Shown here in pieces: positions 43,784 through 52,677 of a stretch of DNA of 64,000 nt. The stretch is from Falsiroseomonas frigidaquae (GTDB lineage Bacteria > Pseudomonadota > Alphaproteobacteria > Acetobacterales > Acetobacteraceae): the NCBI RefSeq assembly GCF_012163145.1, contig NZ_JAAVTX010000003.1:62001-126000 (forward strand), written 5' to 3'. The translations under genes and the position numbers were made by a program. Position 1 is the first letter of the stretch, and the number at the start of each line of letters is the position of its first letter. Below the pieces are notes generated by a model. That model saw only the letters and a list, made by a program, of their open reading frames with translations. It had not been told where the DNA came from and did not search any database.

Positions 43784-45108
43784 TGATGAACAAACTCTCC
43801 CGCCGCGCCGGGCTGCTTGGCGCGGCCGCGCTGCTGTCCGGCTGCTCCGGCCTCAATAATCTGTGGGGCAGCAGCAAGACGCCGCTGCCCGGTGAGCGCC
43901 GCAGCGTGCTGACCGCCGACCCGCCGCTGGCCGCCGATAGCGGGGCGGAGGGCAATGTGGCGCTGCCGCCGGCCTCGGCGCTGGCGGAGTGGCCGCAGGC
44001 GGGCGGCCCGCCGAGCCACGCGCCGGGACACGCCGAATTCACCGCGGAGCCGCGCCAGGCCTGGCGGGCCTCGATCGGCGGCGGCTCCGGCTACCGGTCG
44101 CAGCTCACCGCCGGGCCGATCATCGCGGGCGACACGGTCTATGCCGTCGATGCCTCCGGCCAGGTTTCAGCCTTCGCGCTGGCCGATGGCAGCCGCCGCT
44201 GGCGGGTGGAGACGACGCCGGAGGATGAAAGCGCCGGCACGGTCGGCGGCGGCGCCGCCTTCGCCGATGGCGTGCTGTATGTGGCGACCGGCATGGCCGA
44301 GGTGCTGGCCCTGTCGCCGGAGGATGGCGCGGTGCGCTGGCGGGTCCGCACCCCCGCGCCGACCCGCGGCGCGCCGACCGTGGCGGGCGGGCGGATCTTC
44401 GTGGCGACGCTGGAGAACCACCTGCTCGCCCTGTCGACGGAAGACGGGCGCCGGCTGTGGACGCATCGGGCCGGGGCGGCCAGCACCCTGCCGCTCGGCC
44501 TGCCCGCACCGGCGGTGGAAGGCGAGGCGGTGGTGGCCGGCTTCGGCACCGGCGAGCTGACCGCGGTGCGTGCCTCGGATGGGCGGCTGCTGTGGTCCGA
44601 GGGGCTCGGCACCATCGGCGCCACCAGCCTGGCCGATATCGTCGGCGTCACCGGGCTGCCGGTGATCGATCGCGGCCGGGTGCTGGCAACCGGCATGGCC
44701 AATACCACCATCGCGGTGGATCTGCGCAGCGGGCGGCGGCTGTGGGAACGCACCTTCGGCGGCGGCACTGGCCCGGCCGCGGCGGGCGATTGGGTGTTCT
44801 CCGTCACCCGCGCCGGGGAAGCGGTGGCGGTGGGGCGGGATGATGGCCGCATCCGCTGGGTCTCGGAACTCGACCCCTCCCCGGCCGGTGGCCGGCGGGA
44901 TGAGGCGGCGCGCTTCGGCCCGCCGATCCTGGCCGGCGGCTATGTGATGGTGCCGTCCAGCCGCCGCGAGGTGCTGATGCTGGCGCCCGGCGATGGCAGC
45001 ATCGCCGGCCGCGTGCCGCTTTCCTCCGGCGTCACCCTGCCGGCCGCGCTGGCACAGGGCACGATGGTGCTGCTGGGCGATGACGGGACGCTGATGGCGC
45101 TGCGCTGA
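43780..45108 (+). CDS. bamB: BamB-like PQQ-repeat outer membrane assembly lipoprotein
   Basis: This 442-residue lipoprotein has a lipobox L-S-G-C with C22 and an eight-bladed PQQ-like beta-propeller (repeats such as DTVYAVDASGQVSAFALADGSRRWR and GRIFVATLENHLLALSTEDGRRLWT). BamB is a periplasmic subunit of the BAM machine that inserts beta-barrel proteins. It sits between the YfgM-like gene and der, the conserved gammaproteobacterial and alphaproteobacterial order, which supports the call. Confidence 0.9.
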   Translation: MMMNKLSRRAGLLGAAALLSGCSGLNNLWGSSKTPLPGERRSVLTADPPLAADSGAEGNVALPPASALAEWPQAGGPPSHAPGHAEFTAEPRQAWRASIGGGSGYRSQLTAGPIIAGDTVYAVDASGQVSAFALADGSRRWRVETTPEDESAGTVGGGAAFADGVLYVATGMAEVLALSPEDGAVRWRVRTPAPTRGAPTVAGGRIFVATLENHLLALSTEDGRRLWTHRAGAASTLPLGLPAPAVEGEAVVAGFGTGELTAVRASDGRLLWSEGLGTIGATSLADIVGVTGLPVIDRGRVLATGMANTTIAVDLRSGRRLWERTFGGGTGPAAAGDWVFSVTRAGEAVAVGRDDGRIRWVSELDPSPAGGRRDEAARFGPPILAGGYVMVPSSRREVLMLAPGDGSIAGRVPLSSGVTLPAALAQGTMVLLGDDGTLMALR

Positions 45109-45132
45109 AGCGGCTTCCGAGATCAGGGACCG

Positions 45133-45155
45133 CGGCCGGCATGTTCCGCCGGCCG
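45133..45155 (+). terminator. GC-rich hairpin after bamB
   Basis: CGGCCGGC at 45133-45140 pairs with GCCGGCCG at 45148-45155 around a 7 nt loop, 24 bp after the bamB stop. No T-run follows. The rest of the 189 bp gap to der holds another smaller hairpin at 45223-45238 and probably the der promoter. Confidence 0.4.
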
Positions 45156-45297
45156 AGGGGCGTGGCCCGTCCGGCCAGCGAGGGCATGGACCGCCGCGCC
45201 GGGGCGCCATGACGAGCAAGCGCGCGCCAGATGGCGCGTGCGGTGCTATGTAGGAGCTTGGCCGCGCGCACCGCGGGGCCTGGACCTTTGGAATACC

Positions 45298-46635
45298 ATG
45301 CAGACCGTCGCCATCCTCGGCCGGCCCAATGTGGGCAAATCCTCGCTGTTCAACCGCCTGGCCGGCCGGAAGATCGCGCTGGTGGACGACACCCCCGGCG
45401 TCACCCGTGACCGCAAGGAGGTCGAGGCCGAGATCGGCGGCATCCCGGTGCGGCTGATCGATACGGCGGGGCTGGAGGAAGCGGCGCCGGATACGCTGGC
45501 CGGGCGGATGACCGCGAGCAGCGAGGGCGCGCTGCGCCAGGCCGACCTGGTGCTGTTCGTGGTCGATGTCCGCACCGGCCTGACCGCCGCCGACCGCGCC
45601 TTCGCCCAATGGCTGCGCAAGGCGCCCTGCACGGTGCTGCTGGTGGCGAACAAGGCCGAGGGCCGGCTGGGCATGCAATCGGCGATGGAGGCCTATGAAC
45701 TCGGCCTCGGCGACCCGATCGCGGTCTCCGCCGAACATGGCGACGGTTTTGGTAATCTGCATGACGAAGTGCGGGACCGCTTGCAGGCGGAACCGCGCCG
45801 CGGACGGGGGGAGGAGCGCGAGAGGCCGCTGCGGCTGGCAATCCTCGGCCGCCCGAATGCCGGCAAATCCACCCTTCTCAACACGCTGGTCGGCGAGGAA
45901 CGGATGATCACCGGGCCGGAGCCGGGGCTGACACGGGATGCGATCAGCGTCGAATTCCGCGACGCCGAGGGGCCGATCCGGCTGGTGGATACCGCTGGCC
46001 TGCGCAAGAAGGCCCGCATCGAGAAGCATCTGGAGAAGATCTCCACCGAGGCCAGCATCGCCGCGCTGAAGGAAGCCGAGGTGGTGATCCTGGTGGTCGA
46101 TGCGATCCAGGGCATGGACGAGCAGGACCTCCGCATCGGCCGCCTGGCGGAACGCGAGGGGCGCGGCCTGGTCATCGCCTTCAACAAATGGGACGCGGTG
46201 GAGGATCGCACCGCGACGCGCCGCAAGCTGGAGGACACGCTGACCGCCAGCTTCGCGCAGATGAAGGGCATCGCAGTGGTGCCGCTATCTGCCGCGAATG
46301 GCCGGGGCCTCGAGAAGCTGATGCCGACGGTCCGCACCGTCTATGACCTGTGGAACCGCCGCGTGCCGACCGGCGAGCTGAACCGCTGGTTCGAGACGAT
46401 GAAGGAACGCCACCAGCCGCCGCTGGTGGAGGGCAAGCGCATCAAGCTGCGCTACGCCACCATGCCGAAGGCCCGCCCGCCCACCATCACGGTGTTCGGC
46501 ACCCGCGCCGAGATGCTGCCCGAAGACTACCGCCGCTATCTGGTGAACAGCTTCCGGGAGAAATTCGACATGCCGGGCGTGCCGATCCGCCTGCATCTGC
46601 GCGGCACGGACAACCCCTACGGCGAGGAAGAGTAG
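45298..46635 (+). CDS. der: GTPase Der (EngA), ribosome assembly
   Basis: Der is the tandem-GTPase needed for 50S ribosome maturation. The 445-residue protein has two G domains: GRPNVGKSS with DDTPGVTRD, DTAGLEE and NKAE, then GRPNAGKST, DTAGLRKK and NKWD, followed by the KH-like C-terminal domain (KLRYATMPKARPPTITVF, and YRRYLVNSFREKFDMPGVP). The ATG at 45298 fits the universal start. It lies downstream of bamB as in many proteobacteria. Confidence 0.97.
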   Translation: MQTVAILGRPNVGKSSLFNRLAGRKIALVDDTPGVTRDRKEVEAEIGGIPVRLIDTAGLEEAAPDTLAGRMTASSEGALRQADLVLFVVDVRTGLTAADRAFAQWLRKAPCTVLLVANKAEGRLGMQSAMEAYELGLGDPIAVSAEHGDGFGNLHDEVRDRLQAEPRRGRGEERERPLRLAILGRPNAGKSTLLNTLVGEERMITGPEPGLTRDAISVEFRDAEGPIRLVDTAGLRKKARIEKHLEKISTEASIAALKEAEVVILVVDAIQGMDEQDLRIGRLAEREGRGLVIAFNKWDAVEDRTATRRKLEDTLTASFAQMKGIAVVPLSAANGRGLEKLMPTVRTVYDLWNRRVPTGELNRWFETMKERHQPPLVEGKRIKLRYATMPKARPPTITVFGTRAEMLPEDYRRYLVNSFREKFDMPGVPIRLHLRGTDNPYGEEE

Positions 46636-46645
46636 CCGGCGCGAA

Positions 46646-46679
46646 GCCCGCTCCACCCATGAAGAATGGCGGAGCGGGC
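46646..46679. terminator. Bidirectional hairpin between convergent genes
   Basis: GCCCGCTCC at 46646-46654 pairs with GGAGCGGGC at 46671-46679, and an inner CCAT/ATGG (46657-46660/46666-46669) extends the stem. It fills the 51 bp gap between der and the leftward oxaloacetate decarboxylase gene. Confidence 0.6.
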
Positions 46680-46686
46680 CATACGC

Positions 46687-47547
46687 TCACCCGCCCAGGA
46701 AATCCTTGATCGCGGCGTCGTACTGGTCATCCCGCTGCCACCGCTTCGTCGCCGCGTTATCCGGCAGGCCGCGCAGATCCTTCGGTGCGGTGCCGTCCCG
46801 CAGCGCCTTCAGCGTGTCATGCACCGCCTGCATCGCCGCCGGGAAGGTGGCGTGGCCCTGCAGCGCCACCCGCCCGCCATGCGCCGCGAAGGCCGCCGCG
46901 CCGCCAAGGCCCGCCTTGGCATTGCCGACCAGGATCGGCAGGCCCGTCGCCTCCCGCAGCGCATCGAGCTGGGCGAGGTCGGTCAGGCCGGTGATGAAGA
47001 TGCCGTCGGCGCCGGCCTCGGCATAGGCGCGCGCACGCGCCACCGCATCCGCCACCCCGGTCAGCGACAGGGCGGAGGTGCGGGCGACGATCACCAGCGC
47101 GGGGTCGCTGCGGGCGGCGAGCGCCGCGCGGATCTTGCCCAGGCCCTCCTCCAGCGACAGCAGCGCCGGCTTGTCCGGGCCAAAGGGGCGCGGCAGCAGC
47201 GTGTCCTCGATGGTCAGGGCGGCTACGCCGGCCGTCTCCAGCTCCTCCACCGTCCGCATCACGGACAGGGCGTTGCCGTAGCCATGGTCGGCATCCACCA
47301 GCAGCGGCGGGGCGCCGGCGCGGGTGATGCGGCGGATCAGATCGGCGAATTCGGTCAGCGTCAGGATGATGTGGTCCGGCGCGCCGAGCACGGCGAGCGA
47401 GGCGACGGAGCCGCCGAGGATCGCCGTCTCGAAGCCCAGCTCCGCGGCGATGCGGCCGGAGATGGCGTCGAAGACGCTGGCCGGATGGACGCAGGTGGAG
47501 CCTGCCAGCACCGCCCGGAAGGCCTGTCGCCGCTCGGTCGCATTCAT
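46687..47547 (-). CDS. Oxaloacetate decarboxylase, isocitrate lyase/PEP mutase superfamily
   Basis: This is a 286-residue TIM-barrel protein of the PEP mutase/isocitrate lyase superfamily. Its sequence follows the characterised soluble oxaloacetate decarboxylase of Pseudomonas (PA4872 type): HPASVFDAISGRIAAELGFE, ILGGSVASLAVLGAPD, VDADHGYGNALSVMRTVEELE, AALTIEDTLLP and IVARTSA. Such enzymes decarboxylate oxaloacetate to pyruvate with Mg. The ATG at 47547 is chosen. It stands alone between the der terminator and degP. Confidence 0.85.
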   Translation of the reverse strand: MNATERRQAFRAVLAGSTCVHPASVFDAISGRIAAELGFETAILGGSVASLAVLGAPDHIILTLTEFADLIRRITRAGAPPLLVDADHGYGNALSVMRTVEELETAGVAALTIEDTLLPRPFGPDKPALLSLEEGLGKIRAALAARSDPALVIVARTSALSLTGVADAVARARAYAEAGADGIFITGLTDLAQLDALREATGLPILVGNAKAGLGGAAAFAAHGGRVALQGHATFPAAMQAVHDTLKALRDGTAPKDLRGLPDNAATKRWQRDDQYDAAIKDFLGG

Positions 47548-47716
47548 TGTTCTGTCCCGTCCCGCTTCAAGGCGTCTTCGATCCGGCGGCACGCCGGAGG
47601 ATCTGGAAGACGCGTCCTGGATCGGGCGCAGGGTAGCGCGCCGCCGGGCGGCTGACAGCCCACCCGGCGGCGCCCTCCGCCCGGCCCGCCATCATGCGGC
47701 GCCGGACGGCATTCGG

Positions 47717-49273
47717 TCAGCCCTGGCCTTCGAGCGGCAGCGCCACGAAGGCGTTGCCCGACTCACGGGAGAGCTGCAGGGCGATGGCCGGGCGGCCCTC
47801 GCGCCGCGCGGCGGCCACCGCCTCCATCACGTCGCGCGGGCTGCTGACCTCGCGGCCGCCGGCGCGCAGGATCACATCACCGGGGCGCACGCCGCGGCTG
47901 GCGGCGACGCTGCCGGGATCGACGCCGGCCACCTGCACCCCCTGGGCCGCGTCCTGGCCCTGCAGCTTGCTGTTGGGCAGGGCACGCTGCGCGGGGGCCA
48001 GGCGCAGGCCGAGCGAGCCGGGGCGCTCTGCCTCCTGCTGTGCCTCCGCCTGCTGCTGCGGCTGTGCCCGCAGGCCGATGGTCACCGCCTGTTCGGTGCG
48101 TTGGCCATCGCGCAGCAGGGTGAAGGTGGCGCGGCTCTCGGGCTCCAGCTCCGCCACCGCCAGCGCCAATTCGCGCGGCGTGCCGATCTCCTTGCCTTCC
48201 AGGCCGACCACCACATCCCCGGCGCGCAGGCCGGCGCGGGCGGCAGGGCTGTCCGGCTCCACGCTGGCGACCAGCGCGCCGCGCTGGTTCGGCAGGCGCA
48301 GCGCCGCGGCCAGCTCGCTGTCGATCGGCTGCATCGCCACGCCCAGCCAGCCGCGCGCCACCACGCCATCCCGCTGCAGATCCTCGATCACATGGCGCGC
48401 CATGCGGGACGGCACGGCGAAGCCGATGCCGACATTGCCGCCGCCCGGCGCGTAGATGGCGGTGTTGATGCCCACCACCTCGCCATTGCCGTTGAACAAC
48501 GGGCCGCCGGAATTGCCAGGATTGATCGGCGCATCGGTCTGGATGAAGTCGTCATACGGCCCGGCGCCGATCTGCCGGCCGCGGGCGGAGACGATGCCCG
48601 CGGTCACCGACCCGCCGAGGCCGAAGGGGTTGCCCATGGCCACCACCCAGTCGCCCACGCGGGTGGCATCGCTGTCGCCCCAGGTCAGCGTCGGCAGCGG
48701 CGAACCGGACTCCACCTTCAGCAGGGCGAGGTCGGTCTGCTGGTCGCGCCCGACCACGCGGGCCGGCAGGTCACGGCCGTCGGCCAGCTCCACGCGCACG
48801 GTGGCGGCATCGCCCACCACATGGTTGTTGGTCACGATGTAGCCGGCGGCATCGATGATGAAGCCGCTGCCCTGGCCCATGCGGGCGCGGCCCTGCGGCG
48901 CCTGGCGCGGGCCGGGCTGGCCCGGGCGCTGCTGCTGCTGGAAGCGGCGGAAGAACGGCTCCAGCGGCGTGCCGCGCAGCTCGGGCGGAATCTCCGCCAC
49001 CGCGGCGGCCGGCGCCTCCCCGGTCACGGTCACGCGCACCACGGCGGGGGCGACGCGGGCGGCGAGGTCGCCGAAGCCAACCGGGCCGGCCTGGCGCGGC
49101 AGGGTGATGGCGGTATCCGGCGTGGATTGGCCCGGCGCGGATTGACCCGGCGCCGTCTGGGCCTGGCCGGTGAAGGGCAGCACGGTCAGCGCGCTGGTGC
49201 CGAGTGCGAGCGACAGCAGGCCGGCGGCCAGCACCTTCCGGTTGCACGGGGTCTTGTTCAGGGTGTTGCTCAT
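47717..49273 (-). CDS. DegP/DegQ-like periplasmic serine endoprotease
   Basis: The 518-residue Do-family protease has an N-terminal signal sequence (to about residue 38), a Pro/Gln linker, the trypsin-like domain with triad H151 (TNNHVV), D181 (QTDLALL) and S255 (NPGNSGGPL), and two PDZ domains (about 300-390 and 420-510). It degrades or refolds damaged envelope proteins. An AGAGGA SD lies 7 nt before the ATG. A two-component system is divergently transcribed from the same 126 bp gap, suggesting envelope-stress control. Confidence 0.93.
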   Translation of the reverse strand: MSNTLNKTPCNRKVLAAGLLSLALGTSALTVLPFTGQAQTAPGQSAPGQSTPDTAITLPRQAGPVGFGDLAARVAPAVVRVTVTGEAPAAAVAEIPPELRGTPLEPFFRRFQQQQRPGQPGPRQAPQGRARMGQGSGFIIDAAGYIVTNNHVVGDAATVRVELADGRDLPARVVGRDQQTDLALLKVESGSPLPTLTWGDSDATRVGDWVVAMGNPFGLGGSVTAGIVSARGRQIGAGPYDDFIQTDAPINPGNSGGPLFNGNGEVVGINTAIYAPGGGNVGIGFAVPSRMARHVIEDLQRDGVVARGWLGVAMQPIDSELAAALRLPNQRGALVASVEPDSPAARAGLRAGDVVVGLEGKEIGTPRELALAVAELEPESRATFTLLRDGQRTEQAVTIGLRAQPQQQAEAQQEAERPGSLGLRLAPAQRALPNSKLQGQDAAQGVQVAGVDPGSVAASRGVRPGDVILRAGGREVSSPRDVMEAVAAARREGRPAIALQLSRESGNAFVALPLEGQG

Positions 49274-49309
49274 GACGTGGTCCTCTGCGATGCGGGATCG
49301 GCCCGTTCT

Positions 49310-49337
49310 GGACATCTCGGGTGTTGGGCATCTTGGG
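49310..49337. promoter_or_regulatory. Direct repeat in the degP / two-component gap
   Basis: GGACATCTCGGG at 49310-49321 and GGGCATCTTGGG at 49326-49337 share 10 of 12 bases and lie 16 bp apart in the 126 bp divergent gap. They could be binding sites for the adjacent OmpR-type regulator, although the usual OmpR-family spacing is 10-11 bp. Confidence 0.3.
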
Positions 49338-49399
49338 GGGCCGCCTCACACCCGCCTCGCGGCTGGCCTACGAATTGGTAAGGTTGGAGGAGCGCCCGC

Positions 49400-50071
49400 T
49401 TGCGGATCCTGCTGGTGGAGGATGATGCCGGCACGGCGGCCGAAGTGGCGCGCGGGCTGACCGGAGCCGGGCATCTGGTGAACCATGTGCCGGATGGCCG
49501 CGCCGGGCTGATGGAGGCGATCGGCGGCGGCTACGACCTGCTGGTGGTGGACCGCATGCTGCCGGGCCTCGACGGGCTGGGGGTGATCCGCGCCCTGCGC
49601 GCCGCCGGGGTGGCCACGCCTGCACTGATGCTGACCGCCCGCGCCGGCCTCGGCGACCGGGTGGAGGGGCTGGATGCCGGCGCCGACGACTACCTGGCGA
49701 AACCCTTCGCCTTCGCCGAGCTGCTGGCCCGGGTGCATGCGCTCGGCCGCCGCCCGCCGCTGAACGCGGAACCCAGCCTGCTGCGCGTGGCCGATCTCGA
49801 AATGGACCTGCTGCGCCGCAGCGTGACCCGCGGCGGCCAGCGAATCGACCTGCAACCACGGGAGTTCCGGCTGCTGGAGGTGCTGCTGCGCCAGGCCGGG
49901 CGGGTGGTGACGCGCAACATGCTGCTCGAGCAGGTCTGGGACATCCATTTCGACCCGCGCACCAGCGTGGTGGAGACCCACATCAGCCGCCTGCGCGCCA
50001 AGCTGGGTGAACCGAGCCTGATCCACACCATGCGCGGTGCCGGCTATGTGGCGCGGGCACCCGATGCATAA
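49400..50071 (+). CDS. OmpR-family response regulator
   Basis: This 223-residue regulator has a receiver domain with phosphoacceptor D51 (LLVVDRMLPG) and a lysine in LAKPFAFAELLARV, and a C-terminal winged helix (RREFRLLEVLLRQ-like, VVETHISRLRAKLG, GAGYVA). The start is a TTG at 49400 with a GGAGGA SD 8 nt upstream, and gives the canonical RILLVEDD opening. It overlaps the sensor kinase gene by 8 nt and is divergent from degP. Confidence 0.93.
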   Translation: MRILLVEDDAGTAAEVARGLTGAGHLVNHVPDGRAGLMEAIGGGYDLLVVDRMLPGLDGLGVIRALRAAGVATPALMLTARAGLGDRVEGLDAGADDYLAKPFAFAELLARVHALGRRPPLNAEPSLLRVADLEMDLLRRSVTRGGQRIDLQPREFRLLEVLLRQAGRVVTRNMLLEQVWDIHFDPRTSVVETHISRLRAKLGEPSLIHTMRGAGYVARAPDA

Positions 50072-51389
50072 GGAAACGCCAGCCCGCTGGTGGGCCACCA
50101 CCGGCTTCCGCATCACCCTGCTGCACCTGGCGCTGACGCTGCTGGGCACCCTGCTGCTGGCGGGCATCGGCTTCTGGGCCTCCTCCCGCTTCGCGGTGCA
50201 GCAGATCCAGGCGGAGATCGAGCGCGATGCCGGGGTGCTGCTGAACGCCGGAAGGCTGGGCGGGCCGGCCTCCATCGCACTGTCGATCGAGGCGCGGATC
50301 GCCTCCGACCGCAGCGGCACGCAGTATTTCCTGCTGTCGGGGCCGGATGGCGGGCGGATCGCGGGCAATCTGGCGGCGGCACCGCGCAGCGCCGGCTGGG
50401 CGACGATGGGGCTGGATGCCGCGACGGATGAGAGCGTGCTGCTGGCGCTCGGTACGCCGCTGCCGGCCGGGCACTTCCTGCTGGTCGGCCGCGACCTGGC
50501 CCCGGTGCGGGATCTGGAGTCGCGGCTGATCGGCGCCGCCGGCTGGGTCGGCGGGGCGGCGCTGCTGCTGGCGCTGGGCGGCGGGCTGGTGATCGGGCGC
50601 AGCGTGGTGCGCCGCGCCGCGCAGATGGAGCGCGCTTTGGCGGAGGTGGAGCAGGGAAGGCTCAACACGCGGCTGGTGGCGCGGCCGGGCGGCGATGAAT
50701 TCGACCGGCTGGCGCGGCGGGTGAACGCCACGCTGGACCGGCTGGCCGCCACCATGGCGGCGCTGCGCCAGGTGACGGATGACATCGCGCATGACCTGCG
50801 CACCCCGCTGACCCGGCTGCGCCAGCGGTTGGAATCGCTGGAGGGGCCGGAGGCGGAGGCTGCGGTGGCCGAATGCGACCGCATCCTGGAGATTTTCGCG
50901 GCCTTGCTGCGCATCGCCCAGATCGAGAGCGGCGCCCGCCGCGCGGCTTTTTCGAACGTCGACCTGCATGCGGTGATGGAGACGGTAGCGGAGCTTTACG
51001 CGAGTGCGGCCGCCGAGCGCGGTCAGGCGCTGGAGACGGACCTTGCGCCCGGCGTGACGATGCAGGGGGACCGGGATCTGCTGGCGCAGATGCTGGCGAA
51101 TCTGGTTGAGAACGCCATCCGCCATGGGCGGGAGGGCGGCCGCGTGGTGCTGGCGCTGCGGCCAGGACCCGAAATCACCGTGGCGGATGACGGGCCGGGC
51201 ATCCCGGATACGGAAAAACCCCTGGTTTTCCGCCGCTTCCACCGGCTGGACGCCGCCCGCAGCACGCAGGGCGCGGGACTCGGCCTGGCGCTGGTGGCGG
51301 CGGTGGCGGAGCTGCATGGGCTGGCGGTGACGCTGGAGGATGCCAGCGCGGCGTCACCGCCCGGGCTGCGGGTGCGGCTGAAAGCGTAA
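50064..51389 (+). CDS. Membrane sensor histidine kinase
   Basis: The 441-residue kinase has two membrane spans (about 18-38 and 160-182) around a periplasmic sensor of roughly 120 residues, a HAMP domain, the dimerisation helix with H243 (DDIAHDLRTPLTRLR), N-box NLVENAIRHG, G1 VADDGPGIP and G2 GAGLGLALV. It is the cognate partner of the OmpR-type regulator encoded immediately upstream. It is similar in layout to QseC/TctE-class kinases. The signal is unknown; the adjoining degP gene suggests an envelope cue. Confidence 0.93.
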   Translation: MHKETPARWWATTGFRITLLHLALTLLGTLLLAGIGFWASSRFAVQQIQAEIERDAGVLLNAGRLGGPASIALSIEARIASDRSGTQYFLLSGPDGGRIAGNLAAAPRSAGWATMGLDAATDESVLLALGTPLPAGHFLLVGRDLAPVRDLESRLIGAAGWVGGAALLLALGGGLVIGRSVVRRAAQMERALAEVEQGRLNTRLVARPGGDEFDRLARRVNATLDRLAATMAALRQVTDDIAHDLRTPLTRLRQRLESLEGPEAEAAVAECDRILEIFAALLRIAQIESGARRAAFSNVDLHAVMETVAELYASAAAERGQALETDLAPGVTMQGDRDLLAQMLANLVENAIRHGREGGRVVLALRPGPEITVADDGPGIPDTEKPLVFRRFHRLDAARSTQGAGLGLALVAAVAELHGLAVTLEDASAASPPGLRVRLKA

Positions 51390-51390
51390 G

Positions 51391-52260
51391 CTACGCCGCG
51401 ACCTTGGGCAGGATGCGCCACTTCGCCTCGGCCCAGTCGAAATACAGCGTCCGCGCCTTCTGGCAGAGCGGCCCCGGCTGCATGTGGCGGCCCTGCCAGT
51501 TCGAGCAGGGCAGCACCTTGCCGTAGTTGCCGGTGGAGAAGATCTCGTCCGCCGTCTCCAGTTCCTCCGGCTTCACGGCGCGTTCCTCGACCGTCACGCC
51601 GGCTTCCCGCAGCAGGGCGATGACGCGGGCGCGGGTGATGCCGGCCAGGAAGGTGCCGTTCTCGGCGGGGGTGATGACCTTGCCATCCTTGGCGAACATC
51701 AGATTGGCATGGGCGAATTCGGCGACATGGCCGATCGGGTCGCAGACCACCGCCGCCTCATACCCCTTGTCATGGGCGAAGGCGGAGGCGCGGGAGCCGT
51801 TGGGGTAGAGGCAGGCGGCCTTGGCGTCGGTCGGCGCCTGGTCCGGCGCCGGGCGGCGCTGCGGCGCCAGGCAGGCGGAGAAGCCTTTGTATTCCGGCAG
51901 CGGCGCGTCGTAGATCGCCAGGATGAAATCCGTGCTGTCCGGGTCCGGTCGCGCCGCCCCCAGGCCGCGGCGGATGAAGAACATCGGGCGGATATACAGC
52001 TCCGCCTGCGGGCCCATGCGGCGGATGCCCTCGCGGCACAGTTCCTCGATCTCGGCGGGCGTTTTCGTCGGCTTCATCAGCATGTTGCGGGCCGATTGCA
52101 CGGCGCGGGCGCAATGCAGGTCGAGGTCCGGCGCGACGCCGCCGAAGGACCGGCCGCCGTCGAAGATCACGCTGCCGAGCCAGAAGGCGTGGTCCATCGG
52201 GCCGATAACCTTCGGCTCCTCGGTAGACCAGTTGCCGGCATACCAGTAGACGCCCGCCAT
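51391..52260 (-). CDS. Class IV aminotransferase (branched-chain amino acid aminotransferase-like)
   Basis: This is a 289-residue fold-type IV PLP enzyme. It has FDGGRSFGG (the FEG-like start of the fold), IRPMFFIRRG, a lysine in AHDKGYEAAVVCD, the E-F-A-H-A-N-L-M-F segment that lines the PLP site, and GTFLAGITRARVI. Branched-chain aminotransferase is the usual assignment; D-amino-acid or aminodeoxychorismate lyase-type activities share the fold. It is convergent with the sensor kinase gene, with one base between stops, and divergent from the UxaA-type gene. Confidence 0.82.
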   Translation of the reverse strand: MAGVYWYAGNWSTEEPKVIGPMDHAFWLGSVIFDGGRSFGGVAPDLDLHCARAVQSARNMLMKPTKTPAEIEELCREGIRRMGPQAELYIRPMFFIRRGLGAARPDPDSTDFILAIYDAPLPEYKGFSACLAPQRRPAPDQAPTDAKAACLYPNGSRASAFAHDKGYEAAVVCDPIGHVAEFAHANLMFAKDGKVITPAENGTFLAGITRARVIALLREAGVTVEERAVKPEELETADEIFSTGNYGKVLPCSNWQGRHMQPGPLCQKARTLYFDWAEAKWRILPKVAA

Positions 52261-52379
52261 GGCGGCAGCCCCTTCTTCCCGTGTGTTCCCGCCGCCCTGA
52301 ATGACACGTCGCGGGGGCAGGTTGAAGGGGGCGGGCGGCGGGCCTAGGGTGCGCGCTCCAAGGGTCACCGGGGGGATCG

Positions 52380-52664
52380 ATGCAAATCCATTTCGTCGTC
52401 CATGATGAGGGCGACAGCGTGGGCGTGGTGGTGGTGGAAGGCCTGAAGGCCGGCACCAGGCTGAATGGCTGGATCATGGACCAGGACAAGATGATGGAGT
52501 TCGACTCAAAGTCGGACATCCCGATCGGCCACAAGCTGGCCATCCGGTCCATCGCCAAGGGCGACACCATCATGAAGTACGGCACGGATATCGGCCGCGC
52601 GGTGGCCGATATCGGCGCCGGCGAGCATCTGCACGTGCACAACGTCAAGACAAAGCGCTGGTAG
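52380..52664 (+). CDS. UxaA/SuyA-type lyase small subunit (SAF domain)
   Basis: The 94-residue protein is a free-standing SAF domain ([20 protein letters not shown], then [21 protein letters not shown], then HLHVHNVK), corresponding to the N-terminal part of altronate/galactarate dehydratases. In the split form the small subunit pairs with a large subunit encoded next, as in (2R)-sulfolactate sulfo-lyase SuyAB. It lies 13 bp before the large-subunit gene. Substrate assignment between sugar acids and sulfolactate is not settled by sequence alone. Confidence 0.85.
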   Translation: MQIHFVVHDEGDSVGVVVVEGLKAGTRLNGWIMDQDKMMEFDSKSDIPIGHKLAIRSIAKGDTIMKYGTDIGRAVADIGAGEHLHVHNVKTKRW

Positions 52665-52677
52665 GGGAACGGAACCG

